This document shows, piece by piece, positions 1-8,290 of a DNA stretch of 64,000 nucleotides. The translations under genes and the position numbers were made by a program. The notes under the pieces were generated by a model. That model was not told the DNA's origin, searched no databases, and was given only the letters and a program-made list of their open reading frames with translations. The stretch covers positions 55,449-119,448 of the forward strand of contig NZ_SMFO01000011.1 of assembly GCF_004349145.1 (NCBI RefSeq). Direction: 5' to 3'. Within the stretch, counting starts at the first letter, position 1. Every line of letters begins with the position of its first letter. This stretch comes from Flavobacterium hiemivividum (lineage in GTDB: Bacteria; Bacteroidota; Bacteroidia; Flavobacteriales; Flavobacteriaceae).

Positions 1-136
1 TCTAAAAGCGGGAGGATTAACTTTTATTCCAGAGTTTAGATTAGATAATGGTTCTGATGAAATTTTCGAAAAAACCAACGGTGACCCTACAAAATCTGCC
101 TCTCAATTTGCTTTAGCAATGGTGTACGGATTCTAA
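1..136 (+). CDS. Outer-membrane beta-barrel protein, C-terminal fragment
   Basis: Only the last 44 codons are present, read from base 2 to a TAA at 134-136; the 5' part lies outside the window. The visible end closes with an aromatic-alternating strand and a terminal Phe (ALAMVYGF), which is the usual C-terminal signature of outer-membrane beta-barrels recognised by the BAM machinery. The preceding residues (GGLTFIPEFRLDN) fit a periplasmic turn and transmembrane strand of a porin-like protein. A hairpin with a T-run follows directly. The specific family cannot be named from this fragment. Confidence 0.6.
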   Translation, partial: LKAGGLTFIPEFRLDNGSDEIFEKTNGDPTKSASQFALAMVYGF

Positions 137-157
137 AAGTATAATTTTTTTTTTTTG

Positions 158-199
158 ACTGTCAAAATACTCTAATAGGTGTTCTGGCAGTTTTTTTTT
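158..199 (+). terminator. Rho-independent terminator after the barrel gene
   Basis: The arms ACTGTCAAAATAC and GTGTTCTGGCAGT can pair over about 12 positions, including G-U pairs, and are followed by a run of nine T. It lies 22 bases after the stop codon of the plus-strand partial gene. Confidence 0.65.
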
Positions 200-244
200 A
201 TTTTAATGACTGAATTGTAACCTCGGCAAGTGAGTTTAATATAT

Positions 245-280
245 AAAAAAAAAACAGTTCTTTAATTTACTAAAGAACTG
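245..280 (-). terminator. Rho-independent terminator for the amidase gene
   Basis: CAGTTCTTTA and TAAAGAACTG form a 10-bp perfect stem. On the minus strand the stem is followed by a T-run (A-run 245-254 on plus). It sits 27 bases past the stop of the minus-strand amidase gene. Confidence 0.75.
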
Positions 281-306
281 CGTTTATAATAGTTGTAAGA
301 AGTGAT

Positions 307-1209
307 TTACTGCTTTTTATAAATTGAGTAAATTACATTTATAGTGTTTTGATTTAAAATTGAATCAATTTCTGTTTGAATATAATGCAGTTTAAAAGCT
401 CTAACTGCGGCCGAGAGATTTTTGGTATCATATCCTATGATTCGTAGTCCCAGTTCTGGATTAAAATCAAGCGGAGCCGTTTCTAAAATTTCATCTTGCC
501 ATACACCAAAGCCGTTTTCGGCTAATGTTTTCCATGGAAAAAGAGCACTCGGATCATTTTTACGCGCTGGAGCGATGTCAGAATGGGCTAGAAAATTTTG
601 AGTAGGAATATTATACTCTTTTTTTAATTTGCTTAATAATGCCATCAAACTAGTAATCTGTCCTTCCGAAAAAGGCTCAGTTCCATTATTGTCAAGTTCG
701 ATGCCTATGGAAGATGAGTTGATATCTGTATCTTTTCCCCATGAACCTTTCCCAGCATGCCATGCACGCAAATAGTCATTTAGCATTTGTACCACGCGAC
801 CATCATCACCAATCACGTAATGTGAACTTACTTGAGTTCTGGTCAACGTAAACGTTTTTATCGTTTGTTGAATCGAGTCTTGTGCTGTATGGTGAATAAT
901 AACAGAATTGGGTTTTCGTAAATTGAAATTTACTGTACTAATCCACTCTGTTTGTCTTCCATTTTCTAAAGCCGTGGTTCCTGTTTTTGAAAGCGTGTCT
1001 TTGAACGTGTACAATTGTTTTGTATACGCGTTGTCAATGCTAATCGTTGTTACAGTTACGGCAGGTAGCGGCTCAGGTTCTTTATTAGATATTGTTTCTT
1101 TGAAGGTATTAAGCTTCGTATCATATTCTTTTTCGCTTGCCTTGTATGGATTAGTAGAGCAAGACGCGATAACGATAGTCACGACAAGATAGAAATAGAA
1201 TTTTTGCAT
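307..1209 (-). CDS. N-acetylmuramoyl-L-alanine amidase, lipoprotein (AmpD/AmiD type)
   Basis: Hydrolyses the amide bond between N-acetylmuramic acid and L-alanine in peptidoglycan or muropeptides. A lipoprotein signal peptide ends in a lipobox with Cys17 (IASC), so it is probably anchored in the outer membrane facing the periplasm. The Amidase_2 domain covers about residues 100-232: His106-His107 in IIHH, WHAG at 150-153, Glu171, and AHSDIAPARKNDP with His209 and Asp219, spaced ten apart like the zinc ligands of AmpD. Residues 235-300 resemble the peptidoglycan-binding tail of AmiD-like enzymes. It lies 40 bases downstream of the small exported protein gene and ends at its own terminator. The family assignment is firm; the substrate (cell-wall or recycled anhydro-muropeptide) is not resolved. 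Confidence 0.88.
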   Translation of the reverse strand: MQKFYFYLVVTIVIASCSTNPYKASEKEYDTKLNTFKETISNKEPEPLPAVTVTTISIDNAYTKQLYTFKDTLSKTGTTALENGRQTEWISTVNFNLRKPNSVIIHHTAQDSIQQTIKTFTLTRTQVSSHYVIGDDGRVVQMLNDYLRAWHAGKGSWGKDTDINSSSIGIELDNNGTEPFSEGQITSLMALLSKLKKEYNIPTQNFLAHSDIAPARKNDPSALFPWKTLAENGFGVWQDEILETAPLDFNPELGLRIIGYDTKNLSAAVRAFKLHYIQTEIDSILNQNTINVIYSIYKKQ

Positions 1210-1249
1210 ATTAAAAATAGATATTAGGGCTTTTTTTTCGAAATAATAA

Positions 1250-1735
1250 TTACCTATTTCTTTTTGATTTCTTTTTGTTGTTACCTTCTTCGTTTAGTGC
1301 CTTGTATTTTACTTTTTGATCCTCATTTAGAAAATTATTAATTTTTCTGTCTGTAGATTCAGATAGTGCTTGAATTTCTTTTATTTTTTGGTCTTGGCTA
1401 CTAGTTTCATCTTTTAATAAAATACCTTGCGATCTCATGCTTTCTATTAAAACATTTGATATTGCAATTTCTTGCAATTGATCAAGAGTGAGTTCTGGAG
1501 TTAATTTCTCCATTATTTTCCCCACAGTTACCTCAACAGGTATTTCTTTAGGTTTGTCTTGACCTTGCGCTTGAGGTATTTGGTTCATTCTGTTATTGCC
1601 ACCATATCCACCATTATTATAACCTCGATTACCATAGCCGTTATTGCCGTAGCCATTGTTTCCGTATTGTGCAGAAACGGTGTCAGCAGCTAATAAGCTA
1701 AGTGCCAAAACGAATAAAATTTGAATTGTTTTCAT
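1250..1735 (-). CDS. Small exported Gly/Asn/Tyr-rich protein
   Basis: I do not recognise a named family with certainty. The 161-residue product begins with a clear signal peptide (cleavage near VSAQ, about residue 22). A Gly-Asn-Tyr repeat segment follows (about residues 23-50, with YGNNGYGNNGYGNRGY), then a charged helical region (about 75-150) containing LTLDQLQEIAI and LNEDQKVKYKAL. That second part recalls the Spy/CpxP-like periplasmic helical proteins of Bacteroidota, whose motif ends in 'LtpeQ..kyk'. The C-terminus is basic (KKKSKRNR). It lies between rimO and the amidase gene on the same strand, so the three could be co-transcribed. A periplasmic chaperone or stress role is inference only. 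Confidence 0.6.
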   Translation of the reverse strand: MKTIQILFVLALSLLAADTVSAQYGNNGYGNNGYGNRGYNNGGYGGNNRMNQIPQAQGQDKPKEIPVEVTVGKIMEKLTPELTLDQLQEIAISNVLIESMRSQGILLKDETSSQDQKIKEIQALSESTDRKINNFLNEDQKVKYKALNEEGNNKKKSKRNR

Positions 1736-1786
1736 AGTTATTTTTGTAAAATGGTTGTCAAATAGTGTTAGTTAAGAGAATAGATA

Positions 1787-3103
1787 TTACTCAGCAGGCT
1801 CTCCGTATAAATCAAATTCAGTTGCTTCGATGATTTTAATCATAGCAAAGTCTCCTGTTTTTAAATAAAATTTAGAAGCATCAATCAGTACTTCATTATC
1901 TACATCTGGACTATCAAATTCTGTTCTTCCTACAAAATGACCACCTTCTTTTCTGTCAATGATACATTTAAATATTTTGCCCAGTTTTTCTTGATTTAAA
2001 TCCCATGAAATTTGAGATTGTAATTCCATTATTTCGTTGGCACGATCTTGCTTCACATCGGCAGGAACGTCATCTTCCAATAAATAAGCATGTGTGTTTT
2101 CTTCGTGAGAATAGGCAAAACATCCCATTCTGTCAAATTTCATTTCTTGAACAAAATCTTTCAAAATATTAAAATCTTCTTGTGTTTCACCAGGGTAACC
2201 TACAATTAAAGTCGTACGAATCGCCATTCCGGGAACTGCTGCACGAAATTCTTTTAATAATTTTGTAGTTTTTTCTTGAGTCGTTCCACGTCGCATAGAT
2301 TTCAAGATAGAATCTGAAATGTGTTGTAACGGGATGTCGATGTAATTACAAATCTTAGGTTCACGTTTCATGATCTCCAAAACGTCCATTGGGAAACCAG
2401 TAGGGAAGGCATAGTGTAGTCGGATCCATTCGATTCCTTCTACTTTAACTAGTGCTTCTAATAATTCCGCAAGATTACGTTTCTTGTAGATATCAAGACC
2501 GTAATATGTCAAATCTTGAGCTATTAAGATCAATTCTTTTACTCCGTCTCTTGCTAATCCTTCTGCTTCTTTTACAAGTTTTTCAATAGTTTGAGAAACG
2601 TGTTTTCCTCGCATTAATGGAATAGCGCAAAAGCTACAAGGTCTATCGCAACCTTCTGCAATTTTTAGGTATGCGTAGTTTTTTGGAGTCGTAGTTAGTC
2701 TTTCTCCTAGTAATTCATGCTTGTAATCTGCTCCTAAAGCTTTTAATAATGCTGGTAATTCAGTAGTTCCAAAAAACTGATCTACATTAGGTATTTCTTT
2801 TTCTAAATCGGGTCTGTATCTTTCAGAAAGGCATCCAGTTACAAAAACTTTGTCAACCAGTCCTTTTTCTTTTTTGTCAGCATATTCTAATATCATGTTT
2901 ACTGACTCTGCCTTAGCATTATCAATAAATCCGCAGGTATTGATAACAATAATGTTTCCTTCTGTTTCTGCTGGTGCTTCATGTTCCACATCTTTTCCGC
3001 TGGCACGCAGTTGGCCCATTAGGACTTCACTATCGTATATGTTTTTAGAACACCCAAGAGTGATCACATTGATTTTATTCTTTTTTAACGACTTGGTTCT
3101 CAT
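1787..3103 (-). CDS. rimO: Ribosomal protein S12 methylthiotransferase RimO
   Basis: Radical-SAM enzyme that adds a methylthio group to the conserved aspartate of ribosomal protein S12. The 438-residue length is normal. The N-terminal UPF0004 domain carries the three cysteines for the auxiliary 4Fe-4S cluster (Cys18 in TLGCSK, Cys57 in NTCGF, Cys91 in VTGCLSE). The radical-SAM cluster motif is C152-DRP-C156-SF-C159. The C-terminal TRAM domain spans roughly 375-436. The substitution-free 'VITLGCSKN' start and the INTCGFI motif separate RimO from the tRNA enzyme MiaB. The start at 3103 is the only ATG just upstream of the conserved N-terminus. It lies 51 bases upstream of the small exported protein gene on the same strand. 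Confidence 0.95.
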   Translation of the reverse strand: MRTKSLKKNKINVITLGCSKNIYDSEVLMGQLRASGKDVEHEAPAETEGNIIVINTCGFIDNAKAESVNMILEYADKKEKGLVDKVFVTGCLSERYRPDLEKEIPNVDQFFGTTELPALLKALGADYKHELLGERLTTTPKNYAYLKIAEGCDRPCSFCAIPLMRGKHVSQTIEKLVKEAEGLARDGVKELILIAQDLTYYGLDIYKKRNLAELLEALVKVEGIEWIRLHYAFPTGFPMDVLEIMKREPKICNYIDIPLQHISDSILKSMRRGTTQEKTTKLLKEFRAAVPGMAIRTTLIVGYPGETQEDFNILKDFVQEMKFDRMGCFAYSHEENTHAYLLEDDVPADVKQDRANEIMELQSQISWDLNQEKLGKIFKCIIDRKEGGHFVGRTEFDSPDVDNEVLIDASKFYLKTGDFAMIKIIEATEFDLYGEPAE

Positions 3104-3189
3104 ATATTTGTAAATTGGAGTGCAAAATTACGCTTTTTTATTCAAACAGTACTTGTTTGCGTTTCATTTAGCAGTTTTTTATGGTGCTA

Positions 3190-3215
3190 ACCCGCTGCCA
3201 TCGGGGCTAAAAAAA
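3190..3215. repeat. Possible remnant of a flavobacterial intergenic repeat
   Basis: Read on the minus strand, this intergenic stretch runs TTTAGCCCCGATGGCAGCGG, a phrase I associate with dispersed intergenic repeats of Flavobacterium genomes (see also 12493-12557). Only a short remnant is present and no second full copy exists in this window, so the call is from recollection and weak. Confidence 0.3.
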
Positions 3216-3244
3216 AATCCGGTTCAAGATGTTGAGTCGGATTT
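3216..3244 (-). terminator. Rho-independent terminator for the OmpP1/FadL gene
   Basis: AATCCG and CGGATT form the base of the stem, extended by TTCAA/TTGAG. An A-run at 3209-3217 on the plus strand gives a U-tract for transcripts of the minus-strand porin gene, whose stop is 28 bases upstream. Confidence 0.7.
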
Positions 3245-3271
3245 TTCATTTTAGTTTTGTTGATTTTTGAT

Positions 3272-4768
3272 CTATAGTTCGAACAGTAAAGTCAAAGAAA
3301 CGTGGTTGTTAATGCTGTTTATTTTAGCGCCATCTGTTAGTCCTTGTGAGAAAAAACTATTTTGTGAGTCTCTTTCTGCATAAGCATAAGCTAAATCCAC
3401 TTTAGTAGAGCCAAAGCTGTATCCTAAACCGGCTGAATAACCCGTTAAATCGCCTACTGTATTTTTGTTTTTGTATGGACTTTGCTCGAAACGGTATCCT
3501 GCTCTAAGGCTCAGTTTTTCAATTTTGTATTCTGTTCCTATTCTCAATTCTGCTGTGTTATCGAATGTGTTGCTCATAAAAGTATTTACACCAGTAAATT
3601 CATTTTCAGGTTTGAATTGAGTTTTGCTGTAATCTTTAATTGCGTAGTCAATGCTTATCAATCCCGTTCTTCCAAAAATATAAGCTAAACTACCTGTAAT
3701 TTTGCTCGGAGTTTGTAATTTATATGGTGCGTAAACATTCGTAATTCTAGGATCTGCAACGTCATTGGTGTCTGCATCTCCATTTTTACTGCTCACAGCA
3801 ACTAGGCTTTGAGTGAATTCGTCATTAAGGTGGTACCAAGTTGATGATTCGTAAGCTAATCCTAGGCGTAGCTCATTAGTAACTTTTGCAATAGCTCCTA
3901 ACTGAAAAGAAAAACCAGTTCCATAAGTGTATAATTCATTGTCAAAACGCAATTTGGATACGGTATATTCATTTGTTAACGGAGCGTTATTGTCTTCATA
4001 AAAGCTAGTTGCTTGTCTGAAATCCGTAAAATGAGAATTCAAATTTAATCCGATGTATAGTCTATCATTATAAGATGTAGCTGCATTAAAGGATAGTTTT
4101 CCATTGTATCCTTGTGAAGTGATCGTGTTTTCCTGGTAGTAATTACCTCCAGCTGGAACATTTGAAGTGTATTGAGTATTGCCAGAAGTTTCGCTTACAG
4201 GATCAATAATGAAAGCATTGTATCCTAAATAAGCTTGTTGAGCTGCAAAATCAAGTCTGTTGTAGTTTGTGTTTTCGAAATCACCAAAAGGAATTCCGTT
4301 AGCGTAACTTAGGAAATAACGATCTACTGAATTGTTAGGATTTGTTCCCGCAGAAAAAATGGTGTTATTAAAGTTATTTGTGTTCTCGTAATTAATGGCT
4401 ATTGAGAATTTTTTCCAATTACTGTTTTGATTATGATTTTTAAAAACAAATACACCACCCGCTTGGTTTAGATCAAAGGAGTTGTCTTTTTCGCTTGTAG
4501 TGGTGCCAAAATAATTAGAATTGTTCTTCGTGTTTAAGCTGCTTACAGTAAACGCCGCTTGGTTATTGGAGAAAACAGCAGATCCTGCAGGATTAATGTT
4601 TAAGGATGATAAATCCCCGCCAAGTGCGCCAAAAGCACCACTCATAGCTTGAAATCGACCGGTTCCGTTCAAATTGTTTTGCGCGTAGCGCAGAGCATCT
4701 GTGGATTCCTGTGACTGGGCTGCGTTAAAAGTGAAGCCTGTTAATAAAAGAAATAGATATTTTTTCAT
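3272..4768 (-). CDS. OmpP1/FadL-family outer-membrane transport protein
   Basis: Predicted 498-residue outer-membrane beta-barrel of the OmpP1/FadL/TodX family, which moves hydrophobic substrates such as fatty acids or aromatics across the outer membrane. In flavobacteria the family is often labelled 'hemin receptor' on thin grounds. A signal peptide (cleavage near NAAQSQ, about residue 19) is followed by the family hallmark in the hatch region: ALRYAQNNLNGTGRFQAMSG and then GALGGDLSSLNINPAG, where the NPAG motif is diagnostic. The protein ends in LTLLFEL, an aromatic/leucine-rich last strand. It has its own terminator. The substrate cannot be read from sequence. Confidence 0.88.
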   Translation of the reverse strand: MKKYLFLLLTGFTFNAAQSQESTDALRYAQNNLNGTGRFQAMSGAFGALGGDLSSLNINPAGSAVFSNNQAAFTVSSLNTKNNSNYFGTTTSEKDNSFDLNQAGGVFVFKNHNQNSNWKKFSIAINYENTNNFNNTIFSAGTNPNNSVDRYFLSYANGIPFGDFENTNYNRLDFAAQQAYLGYNAFIIDPVSETSGNTQYTSNVPAGGNYYQENTITSQGYNGKLSFNAATSYNDRLYIGLNLNSHFTDFRQATSFYEDNNAPLTNEYTVSKLRFDNELYTYGTGFSFQLGAIAKVTNELRLGLAYESSTWYHLNDEFTQSLVAVSSKNGDADTNDVADPRITNVYAPYKLQTPSKITGSLAYIFGRTGLISIDYAIKDYSKTQFKPENEFTGVNTFMSNTFDNTAELRIGTEYKIEKLSLRAGYRFEQSPYKNKNTVGDLTGYSAGLGYSFGSTKVDLAYAYAERDSQNSFFSQGLTDGAKINSINNHVSLTLLFEL

Positions 4769-4816
4769 CTTTGGTTTGAATAAAGTTTGTGTTATTGTAA
4801 AAAGTATAAATAATGA

Positions 4817-5839
4817 CTACATTCCGCCACCTCTTCTATTGCTTCCGCCTGATGATCTCCCGCTTCCGCTATTTGAAGAAGAGTTTGATCTCGTAGGAGA
4901 AGAGTAGTTTTCATTTCTAGAACTGTTACTGCTTGGAGTATATGTTCTTTCAGGAGCGGTGTATTCTCTTCTTGATTCGGTGCTGTTGCTTCTTGTTCGA
5001 GAAGTAGGTGTGTAGGAATTATTTTGTGTGTTGTTGTTTCTACTAAAAGTTGGACTTGTTCTGTTTTCGTTACTTCTGTTACTATTACGAAATGTGGGTG
5101 TTCTGTCAGTGCTAGAGTTATTGCTGTTTCTGTTAGTATTGACTCTGTTTGTAGAGTAGTCGCTATAAGTTCGGTTTGCATTTACAGAACCAGAGTAGGA
5201 AGATCCTCTCCTTCCGGAACTTTGAGAATAATTTCTGTTATTATAGTATTGTCCGTTATTATAGTAATTGTTTCCGTAGTATGATGAATTCCAGCCATAA
5301 TAACTTGGGTAACCCCATCCATAATAGGGATAGTTCCATCCGAAGTTAGAATAGCCGTAGTAATAAGGAGAGTATCCCCAGTTGTAATTATTATAACCCC
5401 ATCCATAGTTATTATATCCCCCCCATGCGTAATTGTTATATCCATACCCATAATACGGATAGCCTGAGCCAAAGCCGAATGATAGATTCCAGTTGTTTGG
5501 GTATATATTAATTTGAGCTTTAGAATGATTATCTCCCCAATCATTATAGTCGTAATTCCTTTCTTGACTGCTGTACGGACTGCTATCGTTGTAATTGTCT
5601 ATATCGGTAAAATAATCGTCAGATTGGCTATCATTTTGCAAATTGCTAAAATAATCTTTGTAATAATTATTGTCTTGTGGCGCAGTTTCTATATTTCTAG
5701 CGTCAGTATTACCGTAAATACCGTCTGTGTCATAATAGGAGCTGTTTTGGTACGAGCCACAAGAAACCATTAAGATGGTGAAAAACACAATTAATGGGTA
5801 TTGCAAAGTTTTTCTGGTGGAAAATATATTAGTTTTCAT
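4817..5839 (-). CDS. Lipoprotein with Tyr/Gly/Trp/Asn-rich and Ser/Arg/Asn-rich low-complexity halves
   Basis: Unrecognised 340-residue protein. The N-terminus holds a lipoprotein signal with lipobox MVSC (Cys27). Residues about 45-105 are acidic and Asn/Asp/Tyr-rich. Residues about 118-200 are dominated by aromatic Gly/Tyr/Trp/Asn repeats such as YYGWGYPSYYGW. From 200 onward the sequence is Ser/Arg/Asn/Thr-rich with no fold visible, ending GGSNRRGGGM. The composition suggests a disordered, surface- or periplasm-exposed protein. Because of the composition, other frames also stay open across it; the lipobox and the repeat pattern support this frame. It sits between the porin gene and proS, divergent from proS. 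Confidence 0.65.
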   Translation of the reverse strand: MKTNIFSTRKTLQYPLIVFFTILMVSCGSYQNSSYYDTDGIYGNTDARNIETAPQDNNYYKDYFSNLQNDSQSDDYFTDIDNYNDSSPYSSQERNYDYNDWGDNHSKAQINIYPNNWNLSFGFGSGYPYYGYGYNNYAWGGYNNYGWGYNNYNWGYSPYYYGYSNFGWNYPYYGWGYPSYYGWNSSYYGNNYYNNGQYYNNRNYSQSSGRRGSSYSGSVNANRTYSDYSTNRVNTNRNSNNSSTDRTPTFRNSNRSNENRTSPTFSRNNNTQNNSYTPTSRTRSNSTESRREYTAPERTYTPSSNSSRNENYSSPTRSNSSSNSGSGRSSGGSNRRGGGM

Positions 5840-5859
5840 ATCTATAGGTTTTTTTATTG

Positions 5860-5887
5860 TTGCACATTACAAAAATAGTTAGTTTTG
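5860..5887 (+). promoter_or_regulatory. Bacteroidota-type promoter of proS
   Basis: TTG at 5860-5862, a 17-base spacer and TAGTTTTG at 5880-5887 match the sigma-ABfr consensus TTG / TAnnTTTG. It lies 53 bases before the proS ATG. Confidence 0.6.
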
Positions 5888-5940
5888 TGGAACTATTTAG
5901 TAAAAAATAATAGCGCAAAATTTGTGCCAAACTATTCAAT

Positions 5941-7419
5941 ATGAGTAAGAACCTTACTACAAGATCAGAAGATTATTCAAAATGGTATAACGAGTTAGTT
6001 GTAAAAGCTGATTTAGCCGAGAATTCAGGAGTTAGAGGCTGTATGGTAATCAAACCTTATGGCTATGCCATTTGGGAAAAAATGCAGGCAGAGTTGGATC
6101 GAATGTTTAAAGAAACCGGTCATCAAAACGCCTATTTTCCTTTATTTGTTCCTAAAAGTATGTTTGAGGCAGAAGAGAAAAATGCAGAAGGATTTGCGAA
6201 GGAATGTGCGATTGTTACGCATTATAGATTAAAAAATGATCCTGACAAGCCAGGGAAATTAATGGTAGATCCTAATGCAAAGTTGGAGGAAGAGCTTATT
6301 GTGCGACCTACGAGCGAAGCAATTATTTGGTCTACATATAAAGGATGGGTTCAGTCTTACAGAGATTTACCATTGTTAATTAATCAGTGGGCTAATGTGG
6401 TTCGTTGGGAGATGAGAACGCGTTTGTTCTTGAGAACCGCTGAGTTTTTGTGGCAAGAAGGGCATACCGCACATGCTACTAGAAGTGAGGCTGTTGAAGA
6501 ATCGGAAAAAATGATGAATGTATATGCTGAATTTGCCGAAAATTTTATGGCTATTCCAGTAATTAAAGGATTGAAAACAGAAACAGAGCGTTTTGCTGGT
6601 GCTGAGGAGACTTATTGTATCGAAGCCTTAATGCAAGATGGAAAAGCCTTGCAAGCGGGTACTTCACATTTCTTAGGTCAGAATTTCGCAAAAGCTTTCG
6701 ATGTAAAATTTGCTAATGCCGAAGGAAAGCAAGAATATGTTTGGGGAACCTCATGGGGAGTTTCGACGCGTTTAATGGGGGCTTTAGTTATGACGCATTC
6801 AGATGATAAAGGATTGGTTTTGCCGCCTAATTTAGCGCCTATACAAGTTGTAATTGTGCCAATACATAAGACGGATGAACAATTGGCAGAAATTACTGCT
6901 GAGGTTAATGTATTAATTGCAGAATTGAAAAAACTCAATGTTTCGGTTAAGTATGATGACAGAACGACGCAGAAACCCGGTTTTAAATTTGCTGAATGGG
7001 AATTAAAAGGGGTGCCTGTTCGAATTGCGGTAGGTCCTAAAGATTTAGAAAACGGAACTTTTGAGGTGGCTCGAAGAGATACTTTGACAAAAGAAACAAA
7101 GGCGAAAGACGGAATTGCTACTTTTATTAGTGGTTTGCTAGAGCAAATTCAAGAAGACTTGTTTAATAAAGCTTTAAATTATAGAGATACTCATATTACT
7201 GAGGTAAATAGTTTTGAAGAATTTAAATCAGTTTTAAATGATAAAGGTGGTTTTGTATCAGCGCATTGGGACGGAACTGCAGCGACTGAAGAAAAAATCA
7301 AAGACCTTACAAAAGCTACCATTAGATGTATTCCTTTGGATGGTGTAGAAGAGGTGGGAAGCTGTGTTCTCACTGGGAATCCTTCTGTTAAAAGAGTTCT
7401 TTTTGCTAAGGCCTATTAA
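5941..7419 (+). CDS. proS: Prolyl-tRNA synthetase, archaeal/eukaryotic-like short type
   Basis: Class II aminoacyl-tRNA synthetase that charges tRNA-Pro with proline in the cytoplasm. At 492 residues and without an inserted editing domain it belongs to the short (type 3) ProS form found in Bacteroidota. The N-terminus has [13 protein letters not shown] and the motif-1 region [17 protein letters not shown]. Motif 2 is at about 140-165 ([20 protein letters not shown] is characteristic). [15 protein letters not shown] and [10 protein letters not shown] follow, then the anticodon-binding domain ([11 protein letters not shown]) and a C-terminal domain with a Zn-site-like segment (about 450-475, CIPLDG and GSCVLTG). 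A consensus promoter precedes it and the tRNA-Glu cluster follows. Confidence 0.96.
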   Translation: MSKNLTTRSEDYSKWYNELVVKADLAENSGVRGCMVIKPYGYAIWEKMQAELDRMFKETGHQNAYFPLFVPKSMFEAEEKNAEGFAKECAIVTHYRLKNDPDKPGKLMVDPNAKLEEELIVRPTSEAIIWSTYKGWVQSYRDLPLLINQWANVVRWEMRTRLFLRTAEFLWQEGHTAHATRSEAVEESEKMMNVYAEFAENFMAIPVIKGLKTETERFAGAEETYCIEALMQDGKALQAGTSHFLGQNFAKAFDVKFANAEGKQEYVWGTSWGVSTRLMGALVMTHSDDKGLVLPPNLAPIQVVIVPIHKTDEQLAEITAEVNVLIAELKKLNVSVKYDDRTTQKPGFKFAEWELKGVPVRIAVGPKDLENGTFEVARRDTLTKETKAKDGIATFISGLLEQIQEDLFNKALNYRDTHITEVNSFEEFKSVLNDKGGFVSAHWDGTAATEEKIKDLTKATIRCIPLDGVEEVGSCVLTGNPSVKRVLFAKAY

Positions 7420-7446
7420 TTTTTTTAATTTTTTTTAGGTCTGCTA

Positions 7447-7476
7447 TTGTACTTCTCAAAAATAGTTGTATTTTTG
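7447..7476 (+). promoter_or_regulatory. Promoter of the tRNA-Glu/rpsT cluster
   Basis: TTG at 7447-7449, a 19-base spacer and TATTTTTG at 7469-7476 fit the Bacteroidota consensus. The first tRNA begins 20 bases after the -7 element. Confidence 0.6.
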
Positions 7477-7496
7477 CATCCGCATTAGAGAAGCAA

Positions 7497-7568
7497 GGCC
7501 CGTTCGTCTATCGGTTAGGACGCATGGTTTTCATCCATGTAAGAGCGGTTCGATTCCGCTACGGGCTA
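7497..7568 (+). tRNA. tRNA-Glu (anticodon TTC), copy 1
   Basis: A full 72-base cloverleaf can be drawn by hand: acceptor GGCCCGT/ACGGGCT, D stem GTCT/GGAC, anticodon stem CATGG/CCATG with loop TTTTCAT (anticodon TTC), and T arm AGCGG-TTCGATT-CCGCT. The discriminator is A and CCA is not encoded. It is identical to the copy at 7615-7686. Confidence 0.95.
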
Positions 7569-7614
7569 CTACTTTTTTATTGCGTGTTAAATTTCTTCAT
7601 TATAAATGAAAAAT

Positions 7615-7686
7615 GGCCCGTTCGTCTATCGGTTAGGACGCATGGTTTTCATCCATGTAAGAGCGGTTCGATTCCGCTACGGGCTA
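7615..7686 (+). tRNA. tRNA-Glu (anticodon TTC), copy 2
   Basis: Base-for-base identical to the tRNA at 7497-7568, 46 bases downstream of it. It has the same cloverleaf with loop TTTTCAT and no encoded CCA. The spacers around the two copies differ, so only the tRNA itself is duplicated. Confidence 0.95.
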
Positions 7687-7732
7687 CAAATTTAATCTAG
7701 AATCTAGATTAATCACTAACTTAGGAGGATAT

Positions 7733-7804
7733 GGTCCGTTCGTCTAGGGGTTAGGACGCCAAGATTTCGTCTTGGTAACAGGGGTTCGATTCCCTTACGG
7801 ACTA
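7733..7804 (+). tRNA. tRNA-Glu (anticodon TTC), diverged third copy
   Basis: Cloverleaf: acceptor GGTCCGT/ACGGACT, D stem GTCT/GGAC, anticodon stem CCAAG/CTTGG with loop ATTTCGT (anticodon TTC), and T arm AGGGG-TTCGATT-CCCTT. It differs from the first two copies in the acceptor, anticodon and T stems while keeping the same anticodon. It lies 36 bases before rpsT and is probably co-transcribed with it. Confidence 0.93.
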
Positions 7805-7840
7805 CAAAAAAAGAATAGTAAAAGAAAAAAAAATAATAAA

Positions 7841-8092
7841 ATGGCAAATCATAAGTCAGCTCTAAAGAGAATTAGAAGTAACGAAAAGAGAAGAGTATTA
7901 AACAGATACCAACACAAAACTACGCGTAATGCAATCAAAGCATTAAGAATAGCGACTGATAAGGTAGATGCTACATCTAAACTGTCAAATGTGATTTCTA
8001 TGATAGATAAATTAGCTAAAAAGAATATCATTCATGATAACAAGGCGTCTAATTTAAAATCTAAATTAACGAAACACGTAGCTAAATTGTAA
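7841..8092 (+). CDS. rpsT: 30S ribosomal protein S20
   Basis: Small 16S-rRNA-binding protein of the 30S subunit, 83 residues. It starts MANHKSALKRIRSNEKRRVL, the classic S20 N-terminus, and is highly basic and helical throughout. The ATG at 7841 is chosen because an upstream in-frame ATG at 7772 lies inside the tRNA-Glu gene. It follows the tRNA-Glu cluster directly and ends at a strong terminator. Confidence 0.96.
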   Translation: MANHKSALKRIRSNEKRRVLNRYQHKTTRNAIKALRIATDKVDATSKLSNVISMIDKLAKKNIIHDNKASNLKSKLTKHVAKL

Positions 8093-8114
8093 TTATTACA
8101 TTTTATATATAACA

Positions 8115-8147
8115 TAAAAAAAGCTCCTTTTTAAGGAGCTTTTTTTA
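8115..8147 (+). terminator. Terminator after rpsT, symmetrical
   Basis: AAAAAAAGCTCCTT and AAGGAGCTTTTTTT form a near-perfect stem with an A-run on one side and a T-run on the other. It can end rpsT transcription and, being symmetrical, could also act on minus-strand transcripts. Confidence 0.85.
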
Positions 8148-8290
8148 TGCTTATAATTCAAGGTTTTTTTCGGAAAAGTGTAAAACATAGCGACTAGCTA
8201 GTTGATTTTGAAATCAAATCAATTTTCTGGTTCTGCGTGCTTTTTAAAAGGAAAAAAGGGTTTGCTTCGTCGGATATTATTTAAAAATAA

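Noticed and set aside
5182..5544. Open frame on the minus strand inside the Tyr/Gly-rich lipoprotein gene
   Set aside because: It is a by-product of the skewed composition; no signal peptide or motif, and the lipobox frame explains the locus.
7772..7840. Upstream ATG for rpsT giving 23 extra residues
   Set aside because: The ATG lies within the tRNA-Glu gene at 7733-7804; the S20 family starts MANHKSALKRIRSNE at 7841.
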